A DNA stretch of 64,000 nt, from positions 1,772,581 through 1,836,580 of the forward strand of contig JABFGK010000001.1 of the NCBI GenBank assembly GCA_013112555.1. The letters are read 5' to 3'. A program made the translations under genes and the position numbers. Each line of letters begins with the position of its first letter. Position 1 is the first letter of the stretch. Shown piece after piece: positions 1 to 10,622 of this stretch. The DNA comes from Planctomycetota bacterium. GTDB taxonomy: Bacteria > Planctomycetota > Phycisphaerae > Phycisphaerales > UBA5793. The notes beneath the pieces are model-generated. The model ran no database searches, had not been told where the DNA came from, and worked only from the letters and a program-made list of their open reading frames with translations.

Positions 1-1305
1 CAGCGTCTTGCCGGAGACACTGCTCGGGACGTTGCCCTTGAGTGTTGCCCGTCCGTTCGCGTCGGCGATCGCGCTGCCGACGACCGTCGGATTCTCCAAC
101 TGCAGCGCGTTGACCGTGACGTCACAATCCGGGATCAGCGTCCCGCCGCCTTGACCACTCCAGCAGAAGTACACCCTTGTGCCGGGTTCGAGTCCGCTGG
201 CTCGAATGCCGTTGACCTGGCCGGCCACGCCGGGATGGGCATTGGTCAACTGGATTGTCGGGCTTACTGGTGTTGCTACAAAGGCACGCTGCAGGTCTGC
301 ATGCATTCCGTAGCCGACAATCATCCCGAAGTCATTGATGTCAAGTGCATACGCCAGTTCCCACCGCGACTGTGGGCCGATCAGATCCTCAAGGGTCTTC
401 AGTCCGGCCTGCTCCGTCCAGACAAACGCAAAAGGCTGGCTGTTGTAATCGATGTAGTAGCCGGTCACTTCGCTGTAATCATTGATAGCCTCTGCATAAC
501 TATCCTGTGCCAAGCCCCAGTCATGTATTTGTGTTGGAACCCCGTCTCTCCACATGACAGCATTTGCATGTTCAACGAACCCGGCCACTTCGCCTAGATT
601 GTTGATACCGTGGGCCTGTCCAAATAGATCGGGCGTCAGATCAACAAGTGTCCCATCGGCTGTCCACATCACGGCATGCTGCGAGCCGGTTTCCGGAGCG
701 GCAAAGCCGACCGCCTCACCGAGATTGTTGATATCCCAGGCCTCGCCTCCGCGATCTTCTGCGTTGGGGAAGATCTCCAAGGCCGTCATCACACCATCCT
801 GCCAGATGAACGGCCAACGCGTGTAGTCGCCTGGGGTGATCTCTGCCTTTCCTACTACCTGTCCACTGTCATTGATGCCAAATGCGTGGCTGTTGTCGCC
901 ACCGAGAGTGCCCAGCGAGATGATCTCACCGTCTTTCCATAGTGTTGCCATCTCGATCGGGTTGTACGCACCCGAGCCGCCTGCAATCCAACCAAGGTTA
1001 TTGATCGCCTCGCCTTTGCTGCCAGGGTACGGATCGAGTGTCCCCATGTCGGTCAGCGTGCCGTTGCTCCATGTGAAGGTATGGAGCCACTGCCCGGTGC
1101 TGCCGCCACCTGTGACCACACCAAACTCATTGATGCCGCGTCCTTCACCGATGAGACCTCCGAGTGTGTCGATCTCGATGACGGCGTAGTCATAGGGCTC
1201 CTGCCAGGCAAGGGCGTGCCTCGTCGGCACAAGCGTTGTACTTGTGATTGCAAGCAAGTACAAGATGATCCCAGTACATCGTTTCTGCATAAGAGGCCGA
1301 ATCAT
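1..1305 (-). CDS. HAF-repeat secreted protein, 3' part missing at left edge
   Basis: Secreted or surface protein of unknown function. The frame is read for 435 codons from the ATG at 1305 and is still open at base 1, so the C-terminus lies outside the window. The N-terminus is a signal peptide: charged MIRPLMQKR, a hydrophobic stretch, and a likely cut after ALA at residue 33. Residues about 40-330 hold repeats of roughly 45 residues built on GINxxGxVxG followed by AxxWxDG (GINDSGQVVG, INNLGEAVG, INNLGEVAG, INDYSEVTG), the signature of the HAF 'probable extracellular repeat' family. The last ~90 visible residues (VNGIRASGLEPGTRVYF, then AIADANGRATLKG) resemble the C-terminal domain of the metallopeptidase at 24121-27000. 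A long palindrome sits 38-74 bases upstream. No enzymatic motif is seen. Confidence 0.85.
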   Translation of the reverse strand, partial: MIRPLMQKRCTGIILYLLAITSTTLVPTRHALAWQEPYDYAVIEIDTLGGLIGEGRGINEFGVVTGGGSTGQWLHTFTWSNGTLTDMGTLDPYPGSKGEAINNLGWIAGGSGAYNPIEMATLWKDGEIISLGTLGGDNSHAFGINDSGQVVGKAEITPGDYTRWPFIWQDGVMTALEIFPNAEDRGGEAWDINNLGEAVGFAAPETGSQHAVMWTADGTLVDLTPDLFGQAHGINNLGEVAGFVEHANAVMWRDGVPTQIHDWGLAQDSYAEAINDYSEVTGYYIDYNSQPFAFVWTEQAGLKTLEDLIGPQSRWELAYALDINDFGMIVGYGMHADLQRAFVATPVSPTIQLTNAHPGVAGQVNGIRASGLEPGTRVYFCWSGQGGGTLIPDCDVTVNALQLENPTVVGSAIADANGRATLKGNVPSSVSGKTL

Positions 1306-1342
1306 GCGTATCCTCAGATTCTGAAGATCGATACAGGTCAGG

Positions 1343-1379
1343 TTATCGGCAGTAGGAATTAATTCCTACTGCCTGATAA
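1343..1379. promoter_or_regulatory. 26-bp perfect palindrome upstream of the HAF gene
   Basis: Bases 1348-1360 (GGCAGTAGGAATT) are followed at once by their exact reverse complement at 1361-1373. The symmetry continues outward as TTATC at 1343-1347 against GATAA at 1375-1379, with one unpaired T at 1374. It lies 38 bases upstream of the HAF-protein start. It could be an operator for a dimeric regulator, or a cruciform or transcript hairpin. There is no T-run on either side, so an intrinsic terminator is unlikely. Confidence 0.6.
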
Positions 1380-1560
1380 GACTCGTGGGGGCTGCAACCG
1401 CTTGCCCCCGGTGGGATGCGCTGCGAAGCCGTCGCGTATCCCACCCTGCAGATTCGGGGCACATGCCCTTTGACATATCTCAGGGTCTTCGACATCGTGC
1501 CCCGCAGACAACCTACCACGGTCTGGCCGGCGTGTCCAGAGAAATAAGGGTGTTTGTTTT

Positions 1561-1630
1561 GCCGTCGTGGGGCACGGGAGTCTCGCGCGTCATTGCTCCG
1601 ACAAGCCGCGACCGTGAGGGAGTGGGCACA
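1561..1630. repeat. Interspersed repeat, module A
   Basis: Contains TCTCGCGCGTCATTG, then CGACAAGCCGCGACCGTGAG and GGAGTGGGC. A second copy lies at 30441-30488, and a partial copy (CCGCGACCGTGAGGGAGCGG) at 50251-50270. All copies are in non-coding DNA or at a gene end. Nothing in it looks translated. The surrounding stretch 1380-2157 holds no gene I can support, only repeats. Confidence 0.6.
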
Positions 1631-1752
1631 TCTCCTCCAACGCCCGCCAGGGCGCACGAACGTAGCCGGCGGCTTCAGCCGCCGGACAGGCACGCGCCAC
1701 GAGCGCACGCCGCCCGGAGGACGGATGAAGTCATTCCGGTGCAGCCATCCCT

Positions 1753-1858
1753 CACCCCGAAGGGGTGGTCGTTTTTAGCCGGGGGTGAAGCGAGTCGCAG
1801 ACGAGCGCCACCCCCGGAAGGGTGCGCGTAAAATACCTCTCCTCACCCCGGAGGGGTG
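1753..1858. repeat. Cluster of CACCCC-GRA-GGGGTG hairpins
   Basis: Three short inverted repeats of one type: CACCCCGAAGGGGTG at 1753-1767 (followed by GTCGTTTTTA, so it could also stop transcription on the + strand), a longer CCACCCCCGGAAGGGTG variant at about 1808-1823, and CACCCCGGAGGGGTG at 1844-1858. The loops differ while the arms stay complementary. Confidence 0.55.
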
Positions 1859-1862
1859 GTCA

Positions 1863-1952
1863 TGCCACGCAATCGAGGATTACGCCTGGGATGCCCGCTT
1901 ACTTACGTGCGCGGCTCGTCGGAAGAAGAGGGCACATGCAATGTGCCCCTAC
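1863..1952. repeat. 90-bp direct repeat, copy 1 (module B plus hairpin C)
   Basis: Near-identical to 2001-2091. The conserved core is CCCGCTTACTTACGTGCG followed by CGGCTCGTCGGAAGAAGAG. The end is a hairpin GGCACAT-GCA-ATGTGCC and then CCTAC. The core also occurs at 30532-30561, where it forms the end of uvrC, and in diverged or inverted form at 28070-28266. Confidence 0.75.
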
Positions 1953-2000
1953 GGCCCATCATCCCGGCGTTGGGCGGATTCCACCGCGAAGCGGTGCGCG

Positions 2001-2091
2001 TGCCGCGCAATCGAGGCTTACGCCTGGGCTGCCCGCTTACTAACGTGCGCGGCTCGTCGGAAGAAGAGGGCACGACGCATCGTGCCCCTAC
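2001..2091. repeat. 91-bp direct repeat, copy 2
   Basis: Second copy of the 1863-1952 repeat, starting 138 bases after the first. Its terminal hairpin reads GGCACGA-CGCA-TCGTGCC. Relative to copy 1 the two inner base pairs changed on both arms together, so pairing is kept. Confidence 0.75.
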
Positions 2092-2157
2092 AGTCCAACA
2101 CCCAGCGCGCGTGCATGAGGGGGTATGCCGGTGACTCGATGATTGTCAGGTTCAGTG

Positions 2158-2685
2158 TTATGCCGCTGCGACAGATTGCGTCGGCTTACGCGTGGTCGGG
2201 ATGAGGTCGGCCGTCTCGTGATTCGCCTGCTTGTATTGCACAGCAACCGCCTGCGTATACGGATCCATCGGGATCACACGGATGACCTTTGACTCGACCA
2301 TCTGATCCTGCGCCACGACCGGCCCCTCGGCTGCCTCGCCGATGGTGATCGTGAGAGGGTCACCGGCTGCGATCGGCATGGAGCGCACAATCTTGAGTAG
2401 CGCACCGCCCTGGCTCAGGTTGCACGTCTGGGCTGTGAAGTATCGGTCGGCCCGTCGGTCGTACACCTTCGCCGGCTTGACAGCCACCCAGCGTTCCTCG
2501 GATCGCCGTTCATCGTCATGGCGGGACTCGTCTCGTGTCAGCAGCAGATCGTTCATCGGCCGGGTCTGCTTCACCTCGGTCGTCCCGCCGGCAGCCGCCG
2601 GCCTGGATTCGGGTGTTGCGATCTCTCTGCCGACATGAACGGTTGGCGTACAGGCTGGTGTGACGTCGTCATTGTGTCCCGACAT
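2158..2685 (-). CDS. PilZ-domain protein
   Basis: Probable cyclic-di-GMP receptor of 175 residues, cytoplasmic. The first ~55 residues are low-complexity and polar. The PilZ domain follows, with the arginine motif RxxxR in RRSEER (about residues 60-65) and the second half of the signature in NLSQGGALL (about 88-96), then a beta-rich stretch ending in AVAVQYK. These two motifs are what PilZ domains use to hold c-di-GMP. The start at 2685 has GGGGA upstream; an internal ATG beginning MNDLLLTRDE would give a shorter protein with the same domain. It is transcribed away from the glycosyltransferase gene across a 204-base gap. The target pathway (motility, polysaccharide) cannot be told from the sequence. 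Confidence 0.8.
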   Translation of the reverse strand: MSGHNDDVTPACTPTVHVGREIATPESRPAAAGGTTEVKQTRPMNDLLLTRDESRHDDERRSEERWVAVKPAKVYDRRADRYFTAQTCNLSQGGALLKIVRSMPIAAGDPLTITIGEAAEGPVVAQDQMVESKVIRVIPMDPYTQAVAVQYKQANHETADLIPTTRKPTQSVAAA

Positions 2686-2889
2686 GGGTCCATTCCCCTA
2701 TATGGCATGTGAGGCTGCCCAGACCCGGACAGGAAGACCCACCCGGTATCGTCCTATTTCTGTATCGGACGTACAACTCCCCTACTTTCATCAATCCGCG
2801 AAAGTGTCCTGCCTTTCATCCTGCCGCCCCTGTTTTGGCGATAGGAGGCAGGGCACCGGCCTCGTGTCCCGCAGCACAGGCACCACGGG

Positions 2890-3936
2890 ATGGGCCTGAA
2901 CTGGATCCATGAAATGCACATCGCAGCACCACAAATCAGCATCATCGTGCCGACACGCCGTCGGCCGGCCAAGCTGGCCAACCTGCTCAAATGCCTTGCT
3001 ACCCAATCACTTACGGGTAATGCAGTCTTCGAAACACTCATCGGGATCGATGGGCTGGATGATCCGGAGTCGGTTGCTGTGTCACAGGATGCGCGAGACC
3101 TGCATGGATTAACCCTCCATACCTGGGCATTTGCCCAGGAAGGAATCGCAGCCATCAAGAATCGGCTCATCGAGCACGCAGCCGGTGAGATTCTGCTGTT
3201 TGTCAATGACGATGTCAGGCCGGCCCCTGACTTCATTGAGCAACATCGCAACGCCCACAGCCACCTGCTGGAAAAAGGACGCCGGGCCATGGTCCTGGGA
3301 TACTCGCCCTGGCTGGTCCCGGAGGATGGGGCCGAATCGCAGTTCGATCGCCTGCTGGCCCAAACGTCCATGGTGTTCTTCTATGACCGCATGATGGCAC
3401 ATGCCGACGATCGCGACCGGGATTGGGGATTTCGCCATGCCTGGAATCTGAATCTGTCGGTGCCGGCCGATGCAGTACGGGCAGTCGGCGGTTTCCAGGA
3501 ATCACTGTGTGAGTGCTGCTATGAAGACATTGAGCTGGGCTATCGCCTGAGCATACGCGAATCATTGCCCGTCCTGTTTCGCCCAGGCGCTCGTGCAGAT
3601 CATGACCATCGGTATACGCCGGCCGGATACCTCGAGCGCGAACAACGCCTCGGTCGGTCGGCCGCCGTGTTTGCCGAGACCTGCCCGGAGTGTGCCCAGA
3701 CTGTTTTCGGATTGAATCTGCTCAGTGATGAACATCTGGCCTACTGCAAGCAGTATGTAGAAAATGAGTCTCGCCGTGAGCCGGAGATGCTGCCTGTGTT
3801 TACAGGATTGGCATCCCGGCCGGCTGATACCTGGTCCGGAGACGAGTGGATACCCCTGGCGTACACGCAACACCTGCCGTTGAAGCGGCTCGCATTTCGG
3901 CGGGGTCTGCTGGAGGCAGTCGAGAAACGGGCCTGA
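2890..3936 (+). CDS. Family 2 glycosyltransferase
   Basis: Predicted GT-A glycosyltransferase of 348 residues, transferring a sugar from a nucleotide donor to an unknown acceptor. The N-terminus has the family-2 entry ISIIVPTRRRPAKLANLL, and the metal-binding acidic pair of the fold is seen in LLFVNDDVRP about 95 residues in. A later segment, VGGFQESLCECCYEDIELGYRL, carries the ED pair that usually provides the catalytic base. No membrane segment is visible, so it is probably cytoplasmic or peripheral. The start is uncertain: ATG 2890 lacks a clear ribosome site and ATG 2914 (MHIAAPQ) is equally possible. The DUF302 gene follows after 44 bases on the same strand. Substrate unknown. Confidence 0.8.
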   Translation: MGLNWIHEMHIAAPQISIIVPTRRRPAKLANLLKCLATQSLTGNAVFETLIGIDGLDDPESVAVSQDARDLHGLTLHTWAFAQEGIAAIKNRLIEHAAGEILLFVNDDVRPAPDFIEQHRNAHSHLLEKGRRAMVLGYSPWLVPEDGAESQFDRLLAQTSMVFFYDRMMAHADDRDRDWGFRHAWNLNLSVPADAVRAVGGFQESLCECCYEDIELGYRLSIRESLPVLFRPGARADHDHRYTPAGYLEREQRLGRSAAVFAETCPECAQTVFGLNLLSDEHLAYCKQYVENESRREPEMLPVFTGLASRPADTWSGDEWIPLAYTQHLPLKRLAFRRGLLEAVEKRA

Positions 3937-3980
3937 TCATACTCCATGACCGTGGGATGCACACATAGGAGACGGGAATC

Positions 3981-4379
3981 ATGATCTATAGCAAGACGAC
4001 AAGCAACGGGACGGTGAGCGATGTCTGCGGGCGGGTCGAGCAGGCATCACTGGACAACAAGTTCGGCGTACTCGGCCGGCACAACCTGCGGGAGAAGATG
4101 CAGGAAAAAGGCGTGGCGTTTGATCGGGACTGCATCGTGCTTGAAGTCTGCAACCCGCACGTCGCGAGTCAGGCCCTGGGTGTTCACATGGGCGTCTCAA
4201 CGCTGCTGCCGTGTCGAATCTCGGTCTACCAGGAAAAGCAGGGATCGCAGACGGTCCATGTCTCCACGATGAAACCATGCGCCCTGCTCGGGCTGATGAC
4301 CATGCCCGGGCTCGACACCTTTGCAAGTGAGGTTGAGGCTGCACTTGTTAAGATCATTGATGAGGCATGCGAGGGGTAG
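3981..4379 (+). CDS. DUF302 domain protein
   Basis: Small soluble protein (132 residues) of the DUF302 family, whose biochemical role is not established. The family shape is visible: VEQASLDNKFGVLGRHNLREKM, then the central LEVCNPHVASQAL with the conserved CNP, then MGVSTLLPCRISVY and a helical end. Length fits the family. The start is well supported by AGGAGA eight to ten bases before the ATG. A strong terminator follows at 4410, so with the glycosyltransferase gene it may form a two-gene unit. No signal peptide or metal site is obvious. Confidence 0.85.
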   Translation: MIYSKTTSNGTVSDVCGRVEQASLDNKFGVLGRHNLREKMQEKGVAFDRDCIVLEVCNPHVASQALGVHMGVSTLLPCRISVYQEKQGSQTVHVSTMKPCALLGLMTMPGLDTFASEVEAALVKIIDEACEG

Positions 4380-4409
4380 AGCCAGCAATGGAGCGGACTA
4401 AAGCGAAAT

Positions 4410-4450
4410 GCCCCGCGATATGCCGAGGCGACGTATCACGGGGCTTTGTT
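4410..4450 (+). terminator. Intrinsic terminator after the DUF302 gene
   Basis: GCCCCGCGATATG at 4410-4422 pairs with CGTATCACGGGGC at 4432-4444 (allowing G-U pairs) across an 8-9 base loop. The T-rich tail TTTGTTTG follows directly. Confidence 0.75.
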
Positions 4451-4520
4451 TGTGTGTGAATCATGCCGATTCGAGGAGGTATGGTCCCTCCCCCCCCGGC
4501 AGAGCCGGGGGCTGACGGGA

Positions 4521-5972
4521 TCATTCCGGTTCCGTCTGGGAATAGCCGTCCAGCAGTTCATCAAGCATCTTCGGATCGACGAGTTTGTGCTTCGTGGCAT
4601 ACTCGCGGATCGTCAGGCCTTCTGCAAAGGCGGTCTTGGCCATCTTGGCAGCATTGTCATACCCGATCACCGGGGCGAACTTCGTGCACAGCATCAGTGA
4701 CTTCTCGACCATGCCGGTGGCGATGGCCTTATTGACTTCAAGATCAGCCAGCAGTTTGTCAACGAAGATCGTGGAGACGTTGGCGAGAATCCGGATGCTG
4801 GTCAGCAGGTTGTCCGCCATCATGGGCATGGCCACATTGAGTTCGAGCAGCGATCCCACCCCGCCGAAGCCGCCGAGGGAGATGGCTGTGTCATTGGCAA
4901 CCACCTGGCAGGCCACCTGGACCACGGACTCGCAGATCACCGGGTTCACCTTGCCGGGCATGATGGACGAGCCGGGCTGGATGGCCGGCAGTGACAGTTC
5001 AAACAGGCCGCAGCGCGGGCCGGAGCCGAGCCAACGGATGTCGTTGGCAATCTTGGACAGGGCCACAGCGATCGTCTTGAGCTCGCCGGAAGCCTCAACC
5101 ACGCAGTCGCGCGTTGCCTGCGCCTCGAAGTGGTTCGATGCCTCGTTGAACTTGACCTTCGTGGCCTTGCTCAGTGCAGCACAGACGCGCTTGCCGAATT
5201 CCCGGTGCGTATTGATGCCGGTCCCGACGGCCGTCCCACCGATCGGGAGATTCTCGGCCAGCCGCTTCATGGCCCGTTCGGCCCGGGCGACGCAATACTG
5301 TGCCTGGGCAGCATACCCCGAAAACTCCTGGCCGAGCCGGATCGGCGTCGCATCCATCAAGTGCGTTCGCCCGATCTTGACGACCTTGTCAAACTTGCGT
5401 GCCTTCTTCTTCAACTCCGTCGCCAGTTTCTTCATCGCCGGGATCAGGGCTGCGTTGCTGGCCATGGCCCCAGCCACCTGCATGGCCGTCGGGAACGTGT
5501 CATTGCTCGACTGCCCCATGTTGACGTGGTCGTTCGGGTGGACTGCATTCCGGTGGGTCCGGGAGCCGATCGGCTTCTTCTGGGCCACGCAGCAGATGTT
5601 GGCCACCACCTCGTTGACGTTCATGTTCGTGCTTGTGCCCGAGCCGGTCTGGAAAATGTCGATCGGGAAGTGCTCGTCATACTTCCCGTCGGCGATGTCC
5701 TGACAGGCTCTGACAATCAGCCGGGCCCGAGTCTGGTCGAGCTTCTTGAGACCGACATTGGTCTCGGCACAGGCTCGCTTGAGCAGGCCGAAGGCATGGA
5801 CGACCTCACAGGGGACCGGTCGGCCGGAAACAGGAAAATTGTCGACGGCCCGCTGCGTACTGGCACCGTATAGAGCCGACGCCGGGACACTCATTTCGCC
5901 CATCGAATCACGTTCGACTCGAGTCTTGACTGCGGCTGCCGATTTCGATGATGATGTCGTCTTGCGTGCCAT
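4521..5972 (-). CDS. fumC: Fumarate hydratase, class II
   Basis: Interconverts fumarate and malate in the citric acid cycle; cytoplasmic homotetramer in the family. The product is 483 residues, near the usual 460-470 plus a short basic N-terminal tail (MARKTTSSSKSA). Family motifs are present: GEMSVPASALYGASTQR at the start of the core, the substrate loop TGSGTSTNMNVNEV, GRTHLMDATP, and the superfamily signature GSSIMPGKVNP near residue 335. The start at 5972 was chosen because AGGAG lies about ten bases upstream; the frame stays open further upstream but without family similarity. It is divergent from uvrB over 207 bases. Aspartase and argininosuccinate lyase share the fold, but the GSGT and NMNVNEV combination favours fumarase. 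Confidence 0.93.
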   Translation of the reverse strand: MARKTTSSSKSAAAVKTRVERDSMGEMSVPASALYGASTQRAVDNFPVSGRPVPCEVVHAFGLLKRACAETNVGLKKLDQTRARLIVRACQDIADGKYDEHFPIDIFQTGSGTSTNMNVNEVVANICCVAQKKPIGSRTHRNAVHPNDHVNMGQSSNDTFPTAMQVAGAMASNAALIPAMKKLATELKKKARKFDKVVKIGRTHLMDATPIRLGQEFSGYAAQAQYCVARAERAMKRLAENLPIGGTAVGTGINTHREFGKRVCAALSKATKVKFNEASNHFEAQATRDCVVEASGELKTIAVALSKIANDIRWLGSGPRCGLFELSLPAIQPGSSIMPGKVNPVICESVVQVACQVVANDTAISLGGFGGVGSLLELNVAMPMMADNLLTSIRILANVSTIFVDKLLADLEVNKAIATGMVEKSLMLCTKFAPVIGYDNAAKMAKTAFAEGLTIREYATKHKLVDPKMLDELLDGYSQTEPE

Positions 5973-6081
5973 CGCTGATGCTCTCCTGTTGCGTTGGTAG
6001 GCTTTGTGCAAGGCAATCCTGCCGGGTTGCGCGTGGCAGTCCAGAGAAGAACCGATTTGAAGGTCGGGATTCGGGGTATGA

Positions 6082-6101
6082 CCTGTTGTAAAAATCACAG
6101 G
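6082..6101. promoter_or_regulatory. Imperfect palindrome between fumC and uvrB
   Basis: CCTGT and ACAGG arms separated by ten AT-rich bases, 79 bases before the uvrB start. It resembles a repressor site in layout, but the spacing is two bases longer than the Escherichia coli LexA box. The assignment is speculative. Confidence 0.25.
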
Positions 6102-6179
6102 CCTGTGAAGGATCGCACAGCCGTCGTGCCTCTGCTTCGGCATCCCTCCTGCGCCTCGGTGACCGGCTACAGTATTGTC

Positions 6180-8285
<2,106 letters not shown>

Positions 8286-8303
8286 ACTGAACCCCCTATA
8301 TAA

Positions 8304-8342
8304 CAAAAAAGCCCCGTGATGCGCATTTCGCACATCGCGGGG
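8304..8342 (-). terminator. Intrinsic terminator after prkA
   Basis: CCCCGTGATGCG at 8312-8323 pairs with CACATCGCGGGG at 8331-8342. Read on the minus strand the hairpin is followed by a T-run (the AAAAAA at 8305-8310). It lies 32 bases past the prkA stop and just after the convergent uvrB stop. Confidence 0.8.
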
Positions 8343-8373
8343 TATGGATCGATCGATCGGTTGTTAAGGCGCT

Positions 8374-10455
8374 TCAATCGCCCTTCGCGTCACCGCGAGC
8401 AAAGATAGATGCCACATAGTTCAGCACGTCAGTCGCAGATTGTTCGTTATACCCGAACTGCTTGATCATCCGCTGCTTGACGATGTCAATCTTGGCCTGA
8501 GTCTCATCATCTACCACGCTGGAGACGATATTCTTCAACTTGATCGTATCGCGCTGATCTTCAAACAACTTCAACTCGAGCGCCTTGTACAGGCGTGCGT
8601 TCGTGTTGTATTCGAACTTCTTCCCATCGAGTGACAGGGCCCCGATGTAATTCATGATCTCCTGACGGAAGTCATCCTTACGCGATTCGGGGATGTCAAT
8701 CTTCTCCTCAATCGAGCGCATGAGACGCTCATCCGGGTCTTCATCCTTGCCCGTGTACTTGTTCTTGACCCGCTCCTTCTGGGTGTAGGCACGGACGTTT
8801 TCGAGGTAGTTGGCACACAGCGTCTTGATGGCCTCCTCGTCGGCCGAGATGGCCCGCTGCACCTCACTCTTGATGATGTCCTCGTACTCGTCCTTGACCA
8901 TCGCCATCAGTTCGCGATACCGCTTCTTCGTCTCTTCATCGCTGATGAGCGAGTGATGGTCCAGCCCCTCTTCGAGGCCGTTCATCACCATGAACGGGTT
9001 GATGGTCCGCTCAGCAATCGCCTGCTGCGATACGAGCGTGTTGGATACCTTGTCCTGCACATACCTCGGGCTGATGCCGATCATGCCTTCACGCGAGGTT
9101 TCTTCCATGAGTTCGCGGACGGAGTCTTCGGTATAGCCTGAGATCGCCTTGCCGTTGTACAACTTCATCTTCTGCATCAGGGTCAGGCCGGCCTTCTTCG
9201 GCTCCTCGAGCCGTGTCAGCACGGCCCACATGGCAGCCACTTCAATCGTGTGCGGGGCCACGTGGATATTACGGACGCGATGCGGGCCGAAGTCCTTCTG
9301 ATAGATCTTGATCTCATCATCAAGGCGAATGTTGTACGGAATGTCGATCTTGATGGTCCGGTCGCGGAAGGCTTCCATCAGTTCATTGTTCTGCAGTTTC
9401 TTATATTCCGGCTCATTCGTATGCCCAATGATGACTTCATCAATGTGGGTCTGAGCAAACTTCTTCGGCTTGATCAGGTGCTCCTGGGTTGCCCCGAGGA
9501 GGTCGTAGAGGAAGGCAACATCGAGCTTCAGCACTTCGATGAACTCAATCACGCCGCGGTTGGCAATGTTGAACTCGCCGTCAAAGTTGAAGGCACGCGG
9601 GTCGGAGTCGGAGCCGAACTGTGCAATCTTGCGATAGTTGATGTCACCGGTCAGCTCGGTCGAGTCCTGGTTCTTTTCGTCCTTCGGCTGGAACGTACCA
9701 ACACCGATCCGATCCCGTTCGGAGATGATGATTCGTCGGGCCACGATGTGGCTCATCACCTTCTCCCAGTCGCCGTCATAGTGGAGCATGAGGTCGGTGT
9801 AAATGCGTCGACAGAAGGGGCACAATTGCCCATCGGGGTGGATGCGCCCGGCCCCGCCGATTTCCTTGTACTTGTCGTTGACGCGCGACAGGATCGGGTC
9901 GCGAGCCTCCTCCGGGACCAGCAGCAACGGGTCTTCGTGCATCGGGCACGGGAACAGGACATTCTGCTCGCCCGTCGGGCCGGCCGTCTCATCAAGACGC
10001 CAGGAGTAGGAGTACAGCGCCCCATTATCCAACCTCGAATAATGTTCGAGCCCCTTCTTGAGCAAGCGGGCAATCGTTGACTTACTCGATCCCACCGGGC
10101 CGTGAAGCAGGATGATGCGCCGGTCGGCACCGTAGCCCTCGGCTGCAGCACGCAGGACATCAACCAGTTTCATCAGTTGATAGTCAAGGCCGTAAATGGC
10201 ATCGGCGCCCTGGCCCATCGGATCGGAGAAGAAGTGGTACCGGATCCGGTCCCGTTTGAAGGCGCGATACTGCTCCGAGCCGAAGCCGACAATCATGTCA
10301 TGCACGCGCTGAAACGCGTTGCGCGCCACGGCCGGCCGCTCGATCACCAGATCAAGGTAGTCCCACAGAGATCCTTCCCAGTGATGCTCCTTGAAGCGCT
10401 CACGGTCGAGGCGCTCTCCGATCAGGTTGGCAATCTCTTCTCTGTTGCTCGTCAT
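8374..10455 (-). CDS. prkA: PrkA-type AAA serine protein kinase
   Basis: Homologue of PrkA/YeaG, an AAA-domain protein described as a serine kinase involved in stress and starvation responses, often with SpoVR or YeaH partners that are not seen here. The product is 693 residues. The N-terminal AAA_PrkA domain has a Walker [10 protein letters not shown] at residues 119-127. The middle part has a CPFC pair ([14 protein letters not shown]), and the C-terminal half is the PrkA kinase-like domain rich in charged helices. The start at 10455 ([17 protein letters not shown]) is supported by GGAGG nine bases upstream; an upstream in-frame start at 10545 would add an unconserved tail. A structured hairpin lies in the long upstream region. 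An intrinsic terminator follows the gene. Confidence 0.92.
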   Translation of the reverse strand: MTSNREEIANLIGERLDRERFKEHHWEGSLWDYLDLVIERPAVARNAFQRVHDMIVGFGSEQYRAFKRDRIRYHFFSDPMGQGADAIYGLDYQLMKLVDVLRAAAEGYGADRRIILLHGPVGSSKSTIARLLKKGLEHYSRLDNGALYSYSWRLDETAGPTGEQNVLFPCPMHEDPLLLVPEEARDPILSRVNDKYKEIGGAGRIHPDGQLCPFCRRIYTDLMLHYDGDWEKVMSHIVARRIIISERDRIGVGTFQPKDEKNQDSTELTGDINYRKIAQFGSDSDPRAFNFDGEFNIANRGVIEFIEVLKLDVAFLYDLLGATQEHLIKPKKFAQTHIDEVIIGHTNEPEYKKLQNNELMEAFRDRTIKIDIPYNIRLDDEIKIYQKDFGPHRVRNIHVAPHTIEVAAMWAVLTRLEEPKKAGLTLMQKMKLYNGKAISGYTEDSVRELMEETSREGMIGISPRYVQDKVSNTLVSQQAIAERTINPFMVMNGLEEGLDHHSLISDEETKKRYRELMAMVKDEYEDIIKSEVQRAISADEEAIKTLCANYLENVRAYTQKERVKNKYTGKDEDPDERLMRSIEEKIDIPESRKDDFRQEIMNYIGALSLDGKKFEYNTNARLYKALELKLFEDQRDTIKLKNIVSSVVDDETQAKIDIVKQRMIKQFGYNEQSATDVLNYVASIFARGDAKGD

Positions 10456-10587
10456 CAGAAACAACCTCCACAACCCGGATGCCGGCCCCGACCGGAGATC
10501 AGACTCAGGGCGCAGCGACATCGCAGGCTCATCAGTCCGGGGCAATCACTTTCGCCGGCGTTCTCAGTTGGCAGCGTGATAAGGCTC

Positions 10588-10622
10588 CTGCCCGCAGAGA
10601 CTTCCCCCAGGAAGCCGGGCAG
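10588..10622. other. Nested hairpin in the prkA upstream region
   Basis: CTGCCCG at 10588-10594 pairs with CGGGCAG at 10616-10622, and inside it CTTCC (10601-10605) pairs with GGAAG (10610-10614). There is no T-run on either side. The gap 10456-10894 otherwise shows no gene; it must hold the prkA promoter and perhaps that of the gene at 10895. Confidence 0.4.

Noticed and set aside
1863..2091. Possible CRISPR-like direct repeats
   Set aside because: Only two copies, 90 bases long with internal hairpins and no regular spacers, and other copies are dispersed.
1785..2204. Open frames through the repeat cluster
   Set aside because: They translate repeats (CAARRKKRA-type repeats twice) and lack start signals; repeats explain them.
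2754..3371. Minus-strand frame opposite the glycosyltransferase
   Set aside because: Serine- and arginine-rich shadow; the opposite strand has clear GT2 motifs.
4491..4511. CCCCCGGC-AGA-GCCGGGGG hairpin after fumC as a terminator
   Set aside because: No T-run on the minus strand after the stem; it may still be a simple inverted repeat.
5130..5873. Long plus-strand frames opposite fumC (also 4585-5703)
   Set aside because: Shadows of a well-supported fumarase gene; no start signal or family similarity.
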